64,000 nucleotides of DNA from Microcystis elabens FACHB-917 (lineage in GTDB: Bacteria > Cyanobacteriota > Cyanobacteriia > PCC-6307 > Cyanobiaceae): NCBI RefSeq assembly GCF_014698445.1, contig NZ_JACJSZ010000006.1:1-64000 (forward strand), written 5' to 3'. The notes under the pieces were generated by a model. It did no database searches. It saw nothing but the letters and a program-made list of their open reading frames with translations, and was not told the DNA's origin. The translations under genes were made by a program, and so were the position numbers. Every line of letters begins with the position of its first letter. Positions within the stretch are counted from its first letter, which is position 1. This document shows, piece by piece, positions 49,840 to 59,698 of the stretch.

Positions 49840-52613
49840 CAGCCGGCCCCGGGCTTGATCACCCGCACGGCGCTCGCCCGCAGGCGACCGGATTTGGTGG
49901 TGGCGGGGGGCTTCTTGGCGGCGGCGGTGGACGTACCGGTGGCCTTGGCCGCCGTGCTCCTGGTGGCGGGGGCCTTGGCGGTTCCAGGCTTGGTGGTCCC
50001 CGCCTTGGTGGTCCCCGTCTTCGAGGCTCCCGCCTTGGCAGCGGGCTTCCTGGCGGCCGGCTTGGCGGCGGCCTTGGCGGCCAGCAGCTCCACGGCCTGC
50101 TCCAGGCTGATGGTGTCGGCGGTGGTGCCCTCCGGCAGGGAGGCGTTCAGCTTGCCCTGCTTGACGTAGAGGCCGTAGGGACCATCGAAGAGCTGGATGG
50201 CCTCCTCGGAGCCCTCGGGCACGCCGAGATCCTTGAGCGCGGTGCGGCCGCCGCGCCCCTTCTTGGGCATGGCCAGCAGTTCGAGGGCGCGGCTGAGGCC
50301 CACCGCCAGCACGTCGTCCTCGGTCTTGAGGGAGCGGTAGTCCTTCTCGCCCTTGCCCTTGTCGTGGACCACGTAGGGACCGAAGCGTCCCAGCCCGGCC
50401 TGCACCTTGCCGCCGTCGGGATGCTCGCCCAGGTGGCGGGGCAGCCGCAGCAGCCCCAGGGCGTCCTCCAGGCTGAGGTCCTCGGGCTTCACCCCCTTGG
50501 GCAGGGAGGCCCGCTTGGGCTTGGGCACCTCCTCGCTCACCTGGCCGCGCTGGACGTAGGGGCCGTACTGGCCAAACAGCAGGTACACCTGCTCGCCGGT
50601 TTCGGGGTCCTCACCGAGGGACTCGGGGCCCTCAGCCTTCTGGCGCAGCAGCAGCTCGGCCTTCTCCGCATCGAGATCGGCCGGGGTGACCTCCTGGGGC
50701 AGGGTGGCCTTGAGCAGCTCCTCGCTGCCGTCGTCCGCCACCCGCTTCGTCTCCAGGTAGGCGCCGAAGCGGCCGATGCGCACCACGCAGGGCAGCCCCT
50801 CCAGCACCACGGTGCGGGAGATGCCGGGGTCGATGTCGCCCTCCCGCTGCTGCACCTGGGTCTCGAGGCCCTTCTCCCCCCTGTAGAAGTTCTCCAGGTA
50901 GGGCAGCCATTGCACCTTGCCGTGGGAGATCTCGTCGAGGGTGTGCTCCATCTTCGAGGTGAAGGCGGTGTCCACCAGGTCGGGGAAGTGCTCCTCCAGC
51001 AGGGCCGTCACGGCGAAGGCCGTGAAGCTGGGGGTGAGGGCGTTGTTCTGCAGGGTGGCGTAACCCCGATCCACGATCGTCCCGATGATGCTGGCGTAGG
51101 TGGAGGGCCGGCCGATGCCCTCCTTCTCCAGGGTCTTGACCAGGGCCGCCTCGCTGTAGCGGGCGGGGGGCTGGGTCTGGTGGCCGAGGGCCTCCACCCC
51201 CCGACAGAGGGGCGCATCACCGACGGCGAGGGAGGGCAGCAGCACCTCCTGGCCCTCCAGGGCCGCATCGGGGTCGTCGCTGCCCTCCACGTAGGCGCGG
51301 AAGAAGCCGGGAAAGTCGATGCGCTTGCCGCTGGCCCGGAAGGTGGCACCCGCCGCCTCGATGTCCACGGCCAGCAGGGTGAGCCGGGCATCGGCCATCT
51401 GGCTGGCCACGGTGCGCTTCCAGATCAGCTCGTAGAGCGCCAGGTCGCGGCCGTCGAGGCCGGTGTCCTTCGGCGTGCGGAAGCTCTCGCCGGCGGGCCG
51501 GATCGCCTCGTGGGCCTCCTGGGCGTTCCGGGCCTTGGTGCTGAACTGACGCGGCGCCGGGCTGAGGAACTCCTGGCCGTACATCGCACCGACGCAGTTG
51601 CGGGCCGCCGTCAGGGCCTGGTCGGAGAGGTGCACCGAGTCGGTGCGCATGTAGGTGATGAAGCCCCGCTCGTAGAGGGCCTGGGCCGTGCGCATGGTGT
51701 CGCGGGCCGAGAGCCGCAGCTTGCGGTTGGCCTCCTGCTGCAGGGTGCTGGTGGTGAAGGGGGGCACGGGCCGCCGCACCGTGGGCTTCTCCTCCACCGC
51801 CGCCACCCGCCAGGGGGAGCTTTCGACGGCGGCCTGGAGGGCAGCGGCCTCCGCCTCGCTGAGCAGCTTCACCTTGCTGCCGCTCTTGAGGCCGCCGGTG
51901 GTCTCGTCGAAATCGGAGCCGCCGGCGATGCGCTCGGCCCCCACGTGGGTGAGCCTGGCCTCGAAGGGGGCGGCGGCGTGCTCCAGGGAGGCCTTGAGAT
52001 CCCAGTAGCTGCCACTGCGGAAGGCGCGACGGGCCCGTTCGCGCTGGACCAGGAGCCGCACCGCCACCGACTGGACCCGGCCGGCGGAGAGCCCCCAGGC
52101 CACCTTCTTCCACAGCAGGGGCGAGAGGGTGTAGCCCACCAGCCGGTCGAGGATGCGCCGGGTCTCCTGGGCATGGACCAGCTCCATGTCCAGGTCGCGG
52201 GTCTGGTCGAGAGCGCGGGCGATCGCCTCCTTGGTGATCTCGTGGAACACCATGCGCTTGACCGGCACCTTCGGCCCCAGCAGCTGGAGCAGGTGCCAGC
52301 TGATGCTCTCGCCTTCGCGGTCCTCGTCCGTCGCCAGCAGCAGCCGGTCGGCGTCCTTGAGGGCGTCCTTGAGCTCCTTCACCACCTTCTTCTTGTCCTT
52401 CGGCACCACGTAGAGAGGTTCGAAGTCATGGGCGGTGTTGACGCCGAGATTGGCCCACTTCTCGCCCTTGTGGGCGGCGGGAATCTCGCTGGCGTTGTTG
52501 GGGAGATCGCGCACATGACCCATCGACGCCTCCACCCGGAAGGTCTTGGGCAGGAACGCCCGGATGGTGCGGGCCTTGGTGGGGCTCTCGACGATGACCA
52601 GGGTGTGGGCCAC
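49839..52613 (-). CDS. topA: DNA topoisomerase I
   Basis: The 924-residue product has the TOPRIM start [18 protein letters not shown], the DEDREGE motif ([16 protein letters not shown]), the catalytic Tyr321 in [14 protein letters not shown], and the usual domains up to about residue 600. Instead of zinc-ribbon CxxC pairs the C-terminus carries repeated TOPRIM-linked segments with GxYGPYV motifs ([31 protein letters not shown]) and an Ala/Lys/Thr-rich tail. GTG 52613 is the start. It relaxes negative supercoils. Confidence 0.95.
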   Translation of the reverse strand: MAHTLVIVESPTKARTIRAFLPKTFRVEASMGHVRDLPNNASEIPAAHKGEKWANLGVNTAHDFEPLYVVPKDKKKVVKELKDALKDADRLLLATDEDREGESISWHLLQLLGPKVPVKRMVFHEITKEAIARALDQTRDLDMELVHAQETRRILDRLVGYTLSPLLWKKVAWGLSAGRVQSVAVRLLVQRERARRAFRSGSYWDLKASLEHAAAPFEARLTHVGAERIAGGSDFDETTGGLKSGSKVKLLSEAEAAALQAAVESSPWRVAAVEEKPTVRRPVPPFTTSTLQQEANRKLRLSARDTMRTAQALYERGFITYMRTDSVHLSDQALTAARNCVGAMYGQEFLSPAPRQFSTKARNAQEAHEAIRPAGESFRTPKDTGLDGRDLALYELIWKRTVASQMADARLTLLAVDIEAAGATFRASGKRIDFPGFFRAYVEGSDDPDAALEGQEVLLPSLAVGDAPLCRGVEALGHQTQPPARYSEAALVKTLEKEGIGRPSTYASIIGTIVDRGYATLQNNALTPSFTAFAVTALLEEHFPDLVDTAFTSKMEHTLDEISHGKVQWLPYLENFYRGEKGLETQVQQREGDIDPGISRTVVLEGLPCVVRIGRFGAYLETKRVADDGSEELLKATLPQEVTPADLDAEKAELLLRQKAEGPESLGEDPETGEQVYLLFGQYGPYVQRGQVSEEVPKPKRASLPKGVKPEDLSLEDALGLLRLPRHLGEHPDGGKVQAGLGRFGPYVVHDKGKGEKDYRSLKTEDDVLAVGLSRALELLAMPKKGRGGRTALKDLGVPEGSEEAIQLFDGPYGLYVKQGKLNASLPEGTTADTISLEQAVELLAAKAAAKPAARKPAAKAGASKTGTTKAGTTKPGTAKAPATRSTAAKATGTSTAAAKKPPATTKSGRLRASAVRVIKPGAG

Positions 52614-52734
52614 GGGAAGGCGCGATACCGCTTCCTTCTTTATCGCATCGGGCGGCCCGGCGGGTATCCGGGCACCAGTCCGCCCCTCCAGATGGCGGCT
52701 ACAGTCCGCCACATCGCGTGCCACTCCGATCCCA

Positions 52735-54351
52735 GTGCCCGACCTGTTTCTGGCAGCAGCGAGCTCCGTCGTCCCTGCCGCCACCACCGCCGCTTCCGCC
52801 GCCGAAGCCATCGCCTCGGGACTCGGCACAGGCGCCCTGGCCCTGCAGCTGAACGCCGGAGCGATCGCTCCGGAAGCCGCCGTCCTGGTGACCCTGGTGG
52901 TGTGCCTGATCGTCGACCTGGCGGGTGAGAAGGCCGCCAGCCGCTGGGTGCCGCCCATCTGCTACGGCGGCCTGGGCGCCTCCCTGGTGCTGCTGGCCCT
53001 GCAGTGGAACAGTCCGCTGGAACCCTCCTTCCTGGGCTCCTTCCTGGCCGACAACCTGGCCATCGCCTTCCGGGCGGTGGTGGCAGCCTCCACCTTGATC
53101 TCCCTGCTGCTGAGCTGGCGTTACGTGGAGCGCAGCGGCACACCCATGGGGGAATACGCCGCCATCCTGCTGGCCGCCACGCTCGGAGCCATGTTCCTGT
53201 GCGGCTCCACCGATCTGGTCAGCATCTTCATCTCCCTGGAGACCCTCTCGGTCGCCAGTTACCTGCTGGCGGGCTACATGAAGCGGGATGCCCGCAGTTC
53301 CGAGGCAGCCCTGAAGTATCTGCTGGTGGGATCGGCCGCCGCCGCAGTGTTCCTCTATGGCGCCTCCCTGCTGTATGGCCTCAGCGGCGGTGCCACCAAC
53401 CTGGCTGCCGTGGGCCTGGCCCTCCAGACCAGCGCCTCGCCGATCACGGCCCTGGCCCTGGTGTTCGTGCTGGCCACCGTGGCGTTCAAGATCGCCGCCG
53501 TGCCCTTCCACCAGTGGACACCCGACGTCTACGAGGGGTCCCCGACGCCGGTGGTGGCCTTCCTCTCGGTGGGCTCGAAGGCGGCCGGATTCGCCCTGGC
53601 GGTGCGGTTGCTGGTGGGCTGCTTCGAGAGCTTCGATGCCCAGTGGAAGTTCCTGTTCACCGTCCTGGCGGTGCTGAGCATGGTGCTCGGCAACGTCGTG
53701 GCCCTGGCCCAGACCTCCATGAAGCGGATGCTGGCCTACAGCTCCATCGGCCAGGCCGGCTTCGTGATGATCGGCCTGGTGTGCGGCACCGAGGACGGCT
53801 TCTCGGCCATGGTGCTCTACATGGCGGCCTATCTGTTCATGAACCTTGGCGCCTTTGCCTGCATCATCCTGTTCTCCCTCCGCACCGGCAGCGACCGCAT
53901 CTCCGACTATGCCGGCCTGTACCAGAAGGACCCCCTGATCACCCTGGGGCTGAGCCTCTGCCTGCTCTCCCTGGGCGGCATCCCACCGATGCTCGGCTTC
54001 TTCGGCAAGATCTACCTCTTCTTCGCCGGCTGGGCCGACCACCAGTACCTGCTGGTGGTGGTGGGTCTGGTCACCTCGGTGGTGTCGATCTACTACTACA
54101 TCTCGGTGATCAAGATGATGGTGGTGAAGGAACCTCAGGAAGCCTCCGATGTGGTCAAGGCCTACCCGGCCATCACCTGGAACCTGGCCGGCATGCAGCC
54201 CCTGCGGGCCGCCCTGGTGGGCTGCGTGGTGATCACCGCCGTCGGCGGTGTGCTCTCCAGCCCCCTGTTCGACTGGGCCAGCTCCACGGTGGCCGGCACC
54301 CCGATCCTGCAGCAGGCCATCGCCGCCGCGGCCATGGCCCCCCTGGGCTGA
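52735..54351 (+). CDS. ndhB: NAD(P)H-quinone oxidoreductase subunit 2
   Basis: The 538-residue product has about 14 hydrophobic helices and NdhB motifs: [77 protein letters not shown] and [13 protein letters not shown], with conserved Lys and Glu of the antiporter-like proton pathway. It is a membrane-arm subunit of NDH-1, working in respiration, cyclic electron flow and CO2 uptake. GTG 52735 is the start, divergent from topA with 121 bases between. Confidence 0.97.
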   Translation: MPDLFLAAASSVVPAATTAASAAEAIASGLGTGALALQLNAGAIAPEAAVLVTLVVCLIVDLAGEKAASRWVPPICYGGLGASLVLLALQWNSPLEPSFLGSFLADNLAIAFRAVVAASTLISLLLSWRYVERSGTPMGEYAAILLAATLGAMFLCGSTDLVSIFISLETLSVASYLLAGYMKRDARSSEAALKYLLVGSAAAAVFLYGASLLYGLSGGATNLAAVGLALQTSASPITALALVFVLATVAFKIAAVPFHQWTPDVYEGSPTPVVAFLSVGSKAAGFALAVRLLVGCFESFDAQWKFLFTVLAVLSMVLGNVVALAQTSMKRMLAYSSIGQAGFVMIGLVCGTEDGFSAMVLYMAAYLFMNLGAFACIILFSLRTGSDRISDYAGLYQKDPLITLGLSLCLLSLGGIPPMLGFFGKIYLFFAGWADHQYLLVVVGLVTSVVSIYYYISVIKMMVVKEPQEASDVVKAYPAITWNLAGMQPLRAALVGCVVITAVGGVLSSPLFDWASSTVAGTPILQQAIAAAAMAPLG

Positions 54352-54382
54352 GGCGGAGGCCGAGGTTCCTAGCCTGTCGGCC

Positions 54383-55066
54383 ATGGAGTCCAATCCCCCA
54401 CCGGTGGCCGAACTGGTCCACGTGTCCAAGGTCTACGGCAGCGGCGACACCGAGGTGCGGGCCCTCGACGACCTGTCCCTGACAGTCCGCCAGGGCGAGT
54501 ACCTGGCGGTGATGGGGGCCAGCGGCTCCGGCAAGAGCACGGCGATGAACATCCTCGGCTGCCTGGATCGGCCAAGTTTCGGCAGCTACCGGCTCAACGG
54601 CACCGATGTGGACAGCCTTGACGACGACGAACTGGCCGACCTGCGCAACCGGCAGCTCGGCTTCGTGTTCCAGCAGTTCCACCTGCTGCCCCAGCTGAGT
54701 GCGATCGACAACGTGATGCTGCCGATGATCTATGCGGGCGTGCCCCGGGAGGAGCGGCGGCGGCGGGCGATGGAGGCCCTCGATCGGGTGGGCCTCTCCC
54801 ACCGGCTGGACAACAAGCCCAACCAGCTCTCCGGGGGCCAGCAGCAGCGGGTGGCCCTGGCCCGGGCGATCATCAACGACCCGGCCATGCTGCTGGCCGA
54901 CGAACCCACCGGTGCCCTCGACTCCCACACCACCGAGGAGGTGCTGAGCCTGTTCGGCGACCTGAATGCCCAGGGGATCACGATCCTGCTGGTGACCCAC
55001 GAGCACGAGGTCGGCGCCAGGGCCGACCGCGTGGTGCACTTCCGCGACGGCCGCATCAGCGGCTGA
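54383..55066 (+). CDS. orphan ABC transporter ATP-binding protein (MacB/LolD type)
   Basis: The 227-residue product has Walker A GASGSGKSTA (about 44-53), Q-loop, signature [14 protein letters not shown] (about 149), Walker B LLADEPTGALDS (about 172) and switch HE. The group is MacB/LolD-like ATPases, which work with FtsX-type permeases. No permease is adjacent: the next gene is convergent. It follows ndhB by 31 bases on the same strand. A permease elsewhere or cooperation with another adaptor is possible. Confidence 0.92.
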   Translation: MESNPPPVAELVHVSKVYGSGDTEVRALDDLSLTVRQGEYLAVMGASGSGKSTAMNILGCLDRPSFGSYRLNGTDVDSLDDDELADLRNRQLGFVFQQFHLLPQLSAIDNVMLPMIYAGVPREERRRRAMEALDRVGLSHRLDNKPNQLSGGQQQRVALARAIINDPAMLLADEPTGALDSHTTEEVLSLFGDLNAQGITILLVTHEHEVGARADRVVHFRDGRISG

Positions 55067-55078
55067 GGCCCCTCAGCC
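55061..55078. terminator. perfect palindrome across two stop codons
   Basis: GGCTGAGG-CC-CCTCAGCC (8+2+8) encloses the TGA of the ABC ATPase (55064-55066) and the stop of the M23 peptidase on the other strand (55073-55075). No T-run follows on either side. Confidence 0.5.
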
Positions 55079-56347
55079 CGGAGTCGGGCGGGTGGCGGGA
55101 GGGACGCTCAGCCGCTCTCCGGGCAGGGGCAGGGGGGAGCGGGGGCGTTCCAGGGTGGCGATCAGCTGGCCCATCAGCAGGGCCACCGCATCGGTGGGAG
55201 CGCTGCCACCGCCGCCGGCCAGGCCGGCGAGCAGGCCACTGCCGGGGTCGAGATCACCGGGATCGGTGGCCACCCAGCCGCCGTCCTGGGGCAGGCGCAG
55301 CTCGAAATGCAGGTGGGGGCCTGTGCTAAGGCCCGTGCTGCCGACCCGGCCGATCACCTCCCCCTGCCGGACCGTCTCTCCGTCCTTGACGTAGAGCTCG
55401 GAAAGGTGGCCGTAGAGGGTGCGGCGGCGCGGCCGGTCGTGCTCGATCTCCACGGCCAGGCCGTAGCCACCGGCCAGACCGCTGCTGACGACGCGCCCGG
55501 ACAGGGCGGCCACCACCGGCGTGCCCTCGGGGGCCGCCAGGTCACGGCCGGCGTGCATCCGCCAGCTGCCCAGCACCGGATGCAGGCGCCAGCCGAAACC
55601 GCTGGTGGTGACGGCCGAGCCGATCAGGGGGAAAAGCAGCCGCTGGTTGCCGTTGCCGAAGATCGGCGCGGGCCGGGGGGTGACGCGGAACACGTCGGTG
55701 AGCCGGAAGCTGCCACCGGCGCCGGTGAGCAGGGCGCTGACGGGCACGGTGATCGGGGGCAGGGGAGAGGCGTCGAAGCCGAAACCGCCGAAACCGTCGC
55801 CGCGGCCCCCGGGCACCAGGTCCCCGTCACCCAGTCCGTCGCTGAGGCCATCCTTGCGGCCACGGCCGATGATGATCACGCCGGTGCTGCACTCCTGCGC
55901 CGAGAGGGCTCCGGCCTTGCAGGCCCGGCTGCGGTTGGCGGCCTCCTGGGGCGACAGCAGCGAGCCGCGCACCCGCACCCTCTCCCCGGGGGTGACGACC
56001 CCTTCCCGCACCAGGGCATCGAGGGAGGCATCGAAGCGCCGGACCGGCTCGGGCCGGCGCTCGGCCGGGCCGGGCCGCAGGGTGGCCGGGGGGGCTTCGC
56101 CGGTGACCGGGGGCGGGGGGGCCAGGGGCTCCGCCGGGGCCTGGAACTCGGGGCGGGTCACCGGCGCCGCGATCCGCACCGAAGGACGCAGCACCGGCGA
56201 CGGGGGTGGAGCCGGAGCCGGGGCCGGCGGGTCGTCCGTCGGCTCAAGGACAGGCAAGGCCTGGGCGAGCACCAGCGGCATGGCCAGCCAGGAGGCCGTG
56301 ACGCTGGCACCGAGGGCCGTCAGGACGGAGAGGGGCTGGTGAGCCAT
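55073..56347 (-). CDS. M23 family metallopeptidase (LytM-like)
   Basis: The 424-residue product has a signal peptide (about 1-28), a Pro-rich linker (about 35-95), and a C-terminal M23 domain with the metal ligands His-x-x-x-Asp in SWRMHAGRDLAAPEG and HLHFEL, plus GGYGLAVEIEHD and LYGHLSELYVKDGETVRQGEVIGRVGSTGLSTGPH. It would act on peptidoglycan cross-bridges or as a regulator of such enzymes in the periplasm. ATG 56347 is chosen; upstream frame adds 15 residues. Converges with the ABC ATPase. Confidence 0.92.
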   Translation of the reverse strand: MAHQPLSVLTALGASVTASWLAMPLVLAQALPVLEPTDDPPAPAPAPPPSPVLRPSVRIAAPVTRPEFQAPAEPLAPPPPVTGEAPPATLRPGPAERRPEPVRRFDASLDALVREGVVTPGERVRVRGSLLSPQEAANRSRACKAGALSAQECSTGVIIIGRGRKDGLSDGLGDGDLVPGGRGDGFGGFGFDASPLPPITVPVSALLTGAGGSFRLTDVFRVTPRPAPIFGNGNQRLLFPLIGSAVTTSGFGWRLHPVLGSWRMHAGRDLAAPEGTPVVAALSGRVVSSGLAGGYGLAVEIEHDRPRRRTLYGHLSELYVKDGETVRQGEVIGRVGSTGLSTGPHLHFELRLPQDGGWVATDPGDLDPGSGLLAGLAGGGGSAPTDAVALLMGQLIATLERPRSPLPLPGERLSVPPATRPTPG

Positions 56348-56425
56348 GTCAGAAAGGGGCGCGGTGGAGCGGGCAGGGGGATGACCCAGCACCGGGATGG
56401 CCGCAGGCCAGTGTACGGGGGCCGT

Positions 56426-57244
56426 TCATCCGGCGCCGAAGCCGCGCTGCAGCACCCGCTCGGTGGCGCCGTGCACCAGGCGCAGGCCGCCGTCGGCCGC
56501 CAGACCGACGGGCCACCAGTCGATGCCATCAAGGTGGATCGGACCATCGGGCAGCTGCAGGCGCCGCTCCGCCTGCCGGCACACCTCCCGGGGCCGGCCG
56601 GCCATGGCCATGGCCCACTCCAGGGCCGCCAGCACCTCCCCGCACCAGAGCCGGGGATCGGCACTCCTGGCTCCCAGCACCTCCCCCAGGGCCACGGCGC
56701 CGGGGGGAACCCGATTGGCGGCGTTGAGTCCCACCCCCACCCGGGCCCAGCGGCAGTGATCCCCGCGCAGCCGCAGGCGGGGCAGCAGGCCCGCCAACTT
56801 GCGGGGGCCGCCAGCGCCGGCCAGCAGCAGATCGTTGGGCCATTTGATCCGCACCGGCAGCCCAAGGGCCTCCAGCCGCAGGCACAGCCCCACCGCCACC
56901 GCCAGGCCGGGGGCGGCCGCCGTCGCCGCTAGCGCCGGCCAGGGCAGGGCCGCGCTCAGCCAGACGCCCCCGGCAGGGGAGCACCAGGGACGGCCCTGCT
57001 GGCCACGGCCGAAGCGCTGCCGGACGGCGATCACGGCGCGGGGGGCCAGCAGCGAAGCATCGCCGGCCAGCCGCGGATCCAGCGCCAGCCAGCGATCCAG
57101 TTCCATCTCGGTACTGGCGCACACCGGCAAGCCCCGCAGCCGCCAGAAGACTGGCTCCAACGGGGCCGACTCCAGCTGGGCATCCCCTGGCGCCAAGGGC
57201 GCCAGGGGATGCCGCCGCCGCAGGGCCCCGATCGCGCCGATCAA
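56426..57244 (-). CDS. birA: biotin-[acetyl-CoA carboxylase] ligase
   Basis: The 272-residue product has the biotin-binding loop GRGQQGRPW (about 76-84), WLSAALPWP, the motif VRIKWPNDLLL (about 130-140) and WARVGVGLNAANR. There is no N-terminal winged helix, so it is a monofunctional ligase rather than a BirA repressor. It biotinylates the AccB subunit for fatty acid synthesis. ATG 57244 overlaps the aminotransferase stop by 4 bases, implying coupling. Its 5' coding region holds a strong hairpin (57181-57211). Confidence 0.9.
   Translation of the reverse strand: MIGAIGALRRRHPLAPLAPGDAQLESAPLEPVFWRLRGLPVCASTEMELDRWLALDPRLAGDASLLAPRAVIAVRQRFGRGQQGRPWCSPAGGVWLSAALPWPALAATAAAPGLAVAVGLCLRLEALGLPVRIKWPNDLLLAGAGGPRKLAGLLPRLRLRGDHCRWARVGVGLNAANRVPPGAVALGEVLGARSADPRLWCGEVLAALEWAMAMAGRPREVCRQAERRLQLPDGPIHLDGIDWWPVGLAADGGLRLVHGATERVLQRGFGAG
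57181..57211. promoter_or_regulatory. perfect 14-bp hairpin at the start of birA
   Basis: CATCCCCTGGCGCC and GGCGCCAGGGGATG pair perfectly around an AAG loop. It lies 34-64 bases after the birA ATG and 30-60 bases beyond the aminotransferase stop. There is no T-run, so a role in mRNA stability or translation is more likely than simple termination. Confidence 0.6.
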
Positions 57245-58452
57245 AACCGCCGCAGCCAGTCGCCGATGCGGGCCGCACCGGCCTCCAGCTCGCCGGCCGG
57301 ATGCACCAGGGCCAGCCGCTGCCAGCCCTCACCGCCGGGACCGAAGCCATTGCCGGGGGTGAGGCAGACGCCGGTGCCCTCCAGCAGGGCGGCGCAGAAG
57401 CGCTCCGAATCCAGACCCCGGGCCCGGGCCACCTCCGGGATCTGCAGCCACAGGTAGAGCGCCATCGACGGCAGGCGCACCGGCCAGCCCTGGGCCTCGA
57501 GGGCGGCGGCCATCCGGTCGCGGCGCTCGCGGTACACGGCGCGCAGCTGCCCCGGCCACTCGGGAGCCTGCTCCAGGGCGGCGATCGCCCCGGCCTGCAG
57601 CGCCAGGGACTGGTTGAAATCCACCACCCCCTTGAGCTGGCGCAGGGCGGTGATCAGCTCCTCGGCGCCGATGGCGAAGGCGAGCCGGTAGCCGCCCAGG
57701 CACCAGCTCTTGGAGAAGGAGAAGAACTCGATGCCGCAGCGGCGCCAGTCGGGGTGGCGCAGCAGGGCGGGGGCCTCCCCCTCCAGGGCCAGGTCCACGT
57801 AGGGATTGTCGTGGGCCAGCACCACGTCGTGGCGCAGGGCCTTCTCCACCGCCGCATCCAGCCAGGCCTGCTCTCCGGTGGTGGCGGTGGGGTTGTGGGG
57901 GAACCCCAGCACCATCAGCTTCAGGGACTGCCACTGGCTGGGGGTCAGCCGGTCGAAATCGGGCCGCCAGCCGGCGTCGGCGTCGAGGGGCAGCAGCACC
58001 GATTCGGCGCTGGCCAGATGCAGCCCGCCCCTGTGGGAGGGGTAGTAGGGGTCAAGCAGGAGGGCCCGATCGCCGGGGTTGAGCACCGCCAGCGGCAGAT
58101 GGGCGGTGCCCTCCTGGGAGCCCACCAGCAGCAGCACCTCCGATTCCGGATCCACCGCCACGTCGAAGCGACGCCGCGCCCAGGCCGCCACCGCCTCCCG
58201 GAACGGCAGGGTGGCGGCGTGGAGGCAGTAGGAGGCGCTCTCAGGCCGGCTCAGGCCGGCGGCGATGGCCTCGAGGGCCACGGCCGGGGGCTGCAGGTCG
58301 GTGGAGCCCAGGGAAAGATCCAGCAGCGGCGGCAAGGGCGAGTCGCCCGGGCCGCGCTCGCTGGCGGCCCTGGCGCTGTAGGCGGCCTTGCGCTGGTCGT
58401 TGCGGGCGAAGACGCCGCTGCCGAGCCGCGACAGGCGCTCAGAGATGGGCAT
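57241..58452 (-). CDS. class I/II aminotransferase (LL-DAP/succinyl-DAP aminotransferase-like)
   Basis: The 403-residue product has the fold type I motifs LSLGSTDLQPPAVALEAI, SQEGTAHLPLAVLNPGD, FPHNPTATTGEQAWLDAA, the PLP Lys in EFFSFSKSWCLGGYRLAF and the C-terminal Arg region. The closest group I recognise is the aspartate aminotransferase-like family containing DapL- and DapC-like enzymes, which act in lysine and diaminopimelate synthesis. The exact substrate is not shown by the sequence. It overlaps birA downstream by 4 bases and trx upstream by 14. Confidence 0.88.
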   Translation of the reverse strand: MPISERLSRLGSGVFARNDQRKAAYSARAASERGPGDSPLPPLLDLSLGSTDLQPPAVALEAIAAGLSRPESASYCLHAATLPFREAVAAWARRRFDVAVDPESEVLLLVGSQEGTAHLPLAVLNPGDRALLLDPYYPSHRGGLHLASAESVLLPLDADAGWRPDFDRLTPSQWQSLKLMVLGFPHNPTATTGEQAWLDAAVEKALRHDVVLAHDNPYVDLALEGEAPALLRHPDWRRCGIEFFSFSKSWCLGGYRLAFAIGAEELITALRQLKGVVDFNQSLALQAGAIAALEQAPEWPGQLRAVYRERRDRMAAALEAQGWPVRLPSMALYLWLQIPEVARARGLDSERFCAALLEGTGVCLTPGNGFGPGGEGWQRLALVHPAGELEAGAARIGDWLRRF

Positions 58453-58789
58453 CCAGGAAAGCCTTCAGCTGGGACTGGGCCATGGCACCTTCATGGCGGG
58501 CCAGTTCCTGGCCGCCACGGAACAGGACCAGGGTGGGCAGACCCTGCACCTTGAGGCTGTCGCGGCTGACGGGGTTGGGATCGGCCTCCAGCTTGCCGAC
58601 CGTGAGAGCTCCGCTCGGCGCATCGGCATAAGCGGTGGCGGCCCAGGTCATCAGGGGGGCCATCAGCCGGCAGGGGCCGCACCAGGGGGCCCAGACATCG
58701 ACCAGCACCGGACCGGGGACTTCCAGGACCGAGGCCTGGAAGTTGGCATCGGTGAGGTCGAGGACGGGGGAGTCGACGTCGGCGGGCAC
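58439..58789 (-). CDS. thioredoxin
   Basis: The 116-residue product has VLVDVWAPWCGPCRLMAPL with the redox-active WCGPC, the cis-Pro in QGLPTLVLFRGGQ and typical length. A GTG start at 58789 is used because no ATG exists in the right place. It reduces protein disulfides. The gene starts 35 bases after vipp1 and overlaps the aminotransferase by 14 bases, giving a compact reverse-strand run vipp1-trx-aminotransferase-birA. Confidence 0.93.
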   Translation of the reverse strand: MPADVDSPVLDLTDANFQASVLEVPGPVLVDVWAPWCGPCRLMAPLMTWAATAYADAPSGALTVGKLEADPNPVSRDSLKVQGLPTLVLFRGGQELARHEGAMAQSQLKAFLDAHL

Positions 58790-58824
58790 GGCGTTGGCAA
58801 CGGCAGTGGCCCGATTGTATGAAT

Positions 58825-59598
58825 TCAGAGCTTGTCGATGGACTGGCGCAGTTTGTCGAGCTCGGCGTTGACCTCGGCCACCTTCACCGGCTCCAGCTGG
58901 GGGGCCGGACCCCCCTCCATGGGAAGGGAGATGGGGGTTTTGCCGCCTTCGAGGCGGGTCTTGAGGGCCGCCAGCTCGTCGTCGACGTCGCTGCCTTCGA
59001 GGGCGGCGAACTGGCTCTCCAGATCGGCACCGGCGAGCTCGGCGGCGGCCTGGCTGCGGGCCTCCATGTTGAGCACCTTCTCCTCCATCTGGTCGAAGGC
59101 GGCCATCGAGCTGTTGGTGCTCAGGTTGCCGACGGCGTTCTGGAGCTGCTCCTGGGCCTGGGCCGCCTGGGCCCGGGCCTTGAGCATGTCCTTCTTGGTC
59201 TTGGCCTCGGCGATCTTGCCCTCGAGGGCGGTGAGGCTGCGCTTGAGGGTGTCGACCTGGGAGGCCTGGCTGCTGAGCTGGGTGTTGAGGGCGGTGGCGG
59301 TGTCCTGGTAGGTCTTGCGGCGGGAGAGGGACTCGCGGGCCAGATCCTCCTCCCCCTTCCTGAGGGCCAGCTCGGCGCGCTCGTACCAGGTGCGGGCCTG
59401 GGCCTCGGCCTGCTCGGCCTGGTTCTGCAGACGCTTCTGACTGGCGATCGCGGTGGCCACGGCCTGGCGCAGCTTGACCAGATCGGCCTGCATGTCGGCC
59501 ACGGACTGGTCGAGGATCTTGGCCGGATCCTCCGCCTTGCTCACCAGATCGTTGAGGTTGGCGCGCAGAAGACGGCTCAGCCGATCGAAGAAACCCAT
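58825..59598 (-). CDS. vipp1: PspA/Vipp1 (IM30) family protein
   Basis: The 257-residue product is almost entirely alpha-helical and coiled-coil, with MGFFDRLSRLLRANLNDLVSKAEDPAKILDQ at the N-terminus, the membrane-binding helix of the PspA/Vipp1 family. The C-terminal extension beyond the PspA core (about residues 220-257) is the feature that distinguishes Vipp1 in cyanobacteria and plastids. It is an ESCRT-III-like thylakoid maintenance protein. ATG 59598. Confidence 0.93.
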   Translation of the reverse strand: MGFFDRLSRLLRANLNDLVSKAEDPAKILDQSVADMQADLVKLRQAVATAIASQKRLQNQAEQAEAQARTWYERAELALRKGEEDLARESLSRRKTYQDTATALNTQLSSQASQVDTLKRSLTALEGKIAEAKTKKDMLKARAQAAQAQEQLQNAVGNLSTNSSMAAFDQMEEKVLNMEARSQAAAELAGADLESQFAALEGSDVDDELAALKTRLEGGKTPISLPMEGGPAPQLEPVKVAEVNAELDKLRQSIDKL

Positions 59599-59698
59599 GG
59601 GGCGGGGCCAGTGCAGGAGCCGAGGGTAGCCAGAACCGGCCGGCCAGACCTCCCCGTCGCCCAGCGGATTGCCGCACCCACACCCGGGTCGGCATCGC

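Noticed and set aside
49659-52928. Long + strand frame of about 1,089 codons opposite topA
   Set aside because: It mirrors topA codon by codon and has no recognisable motif; topA on the other strand has full topoisomerase motifs.
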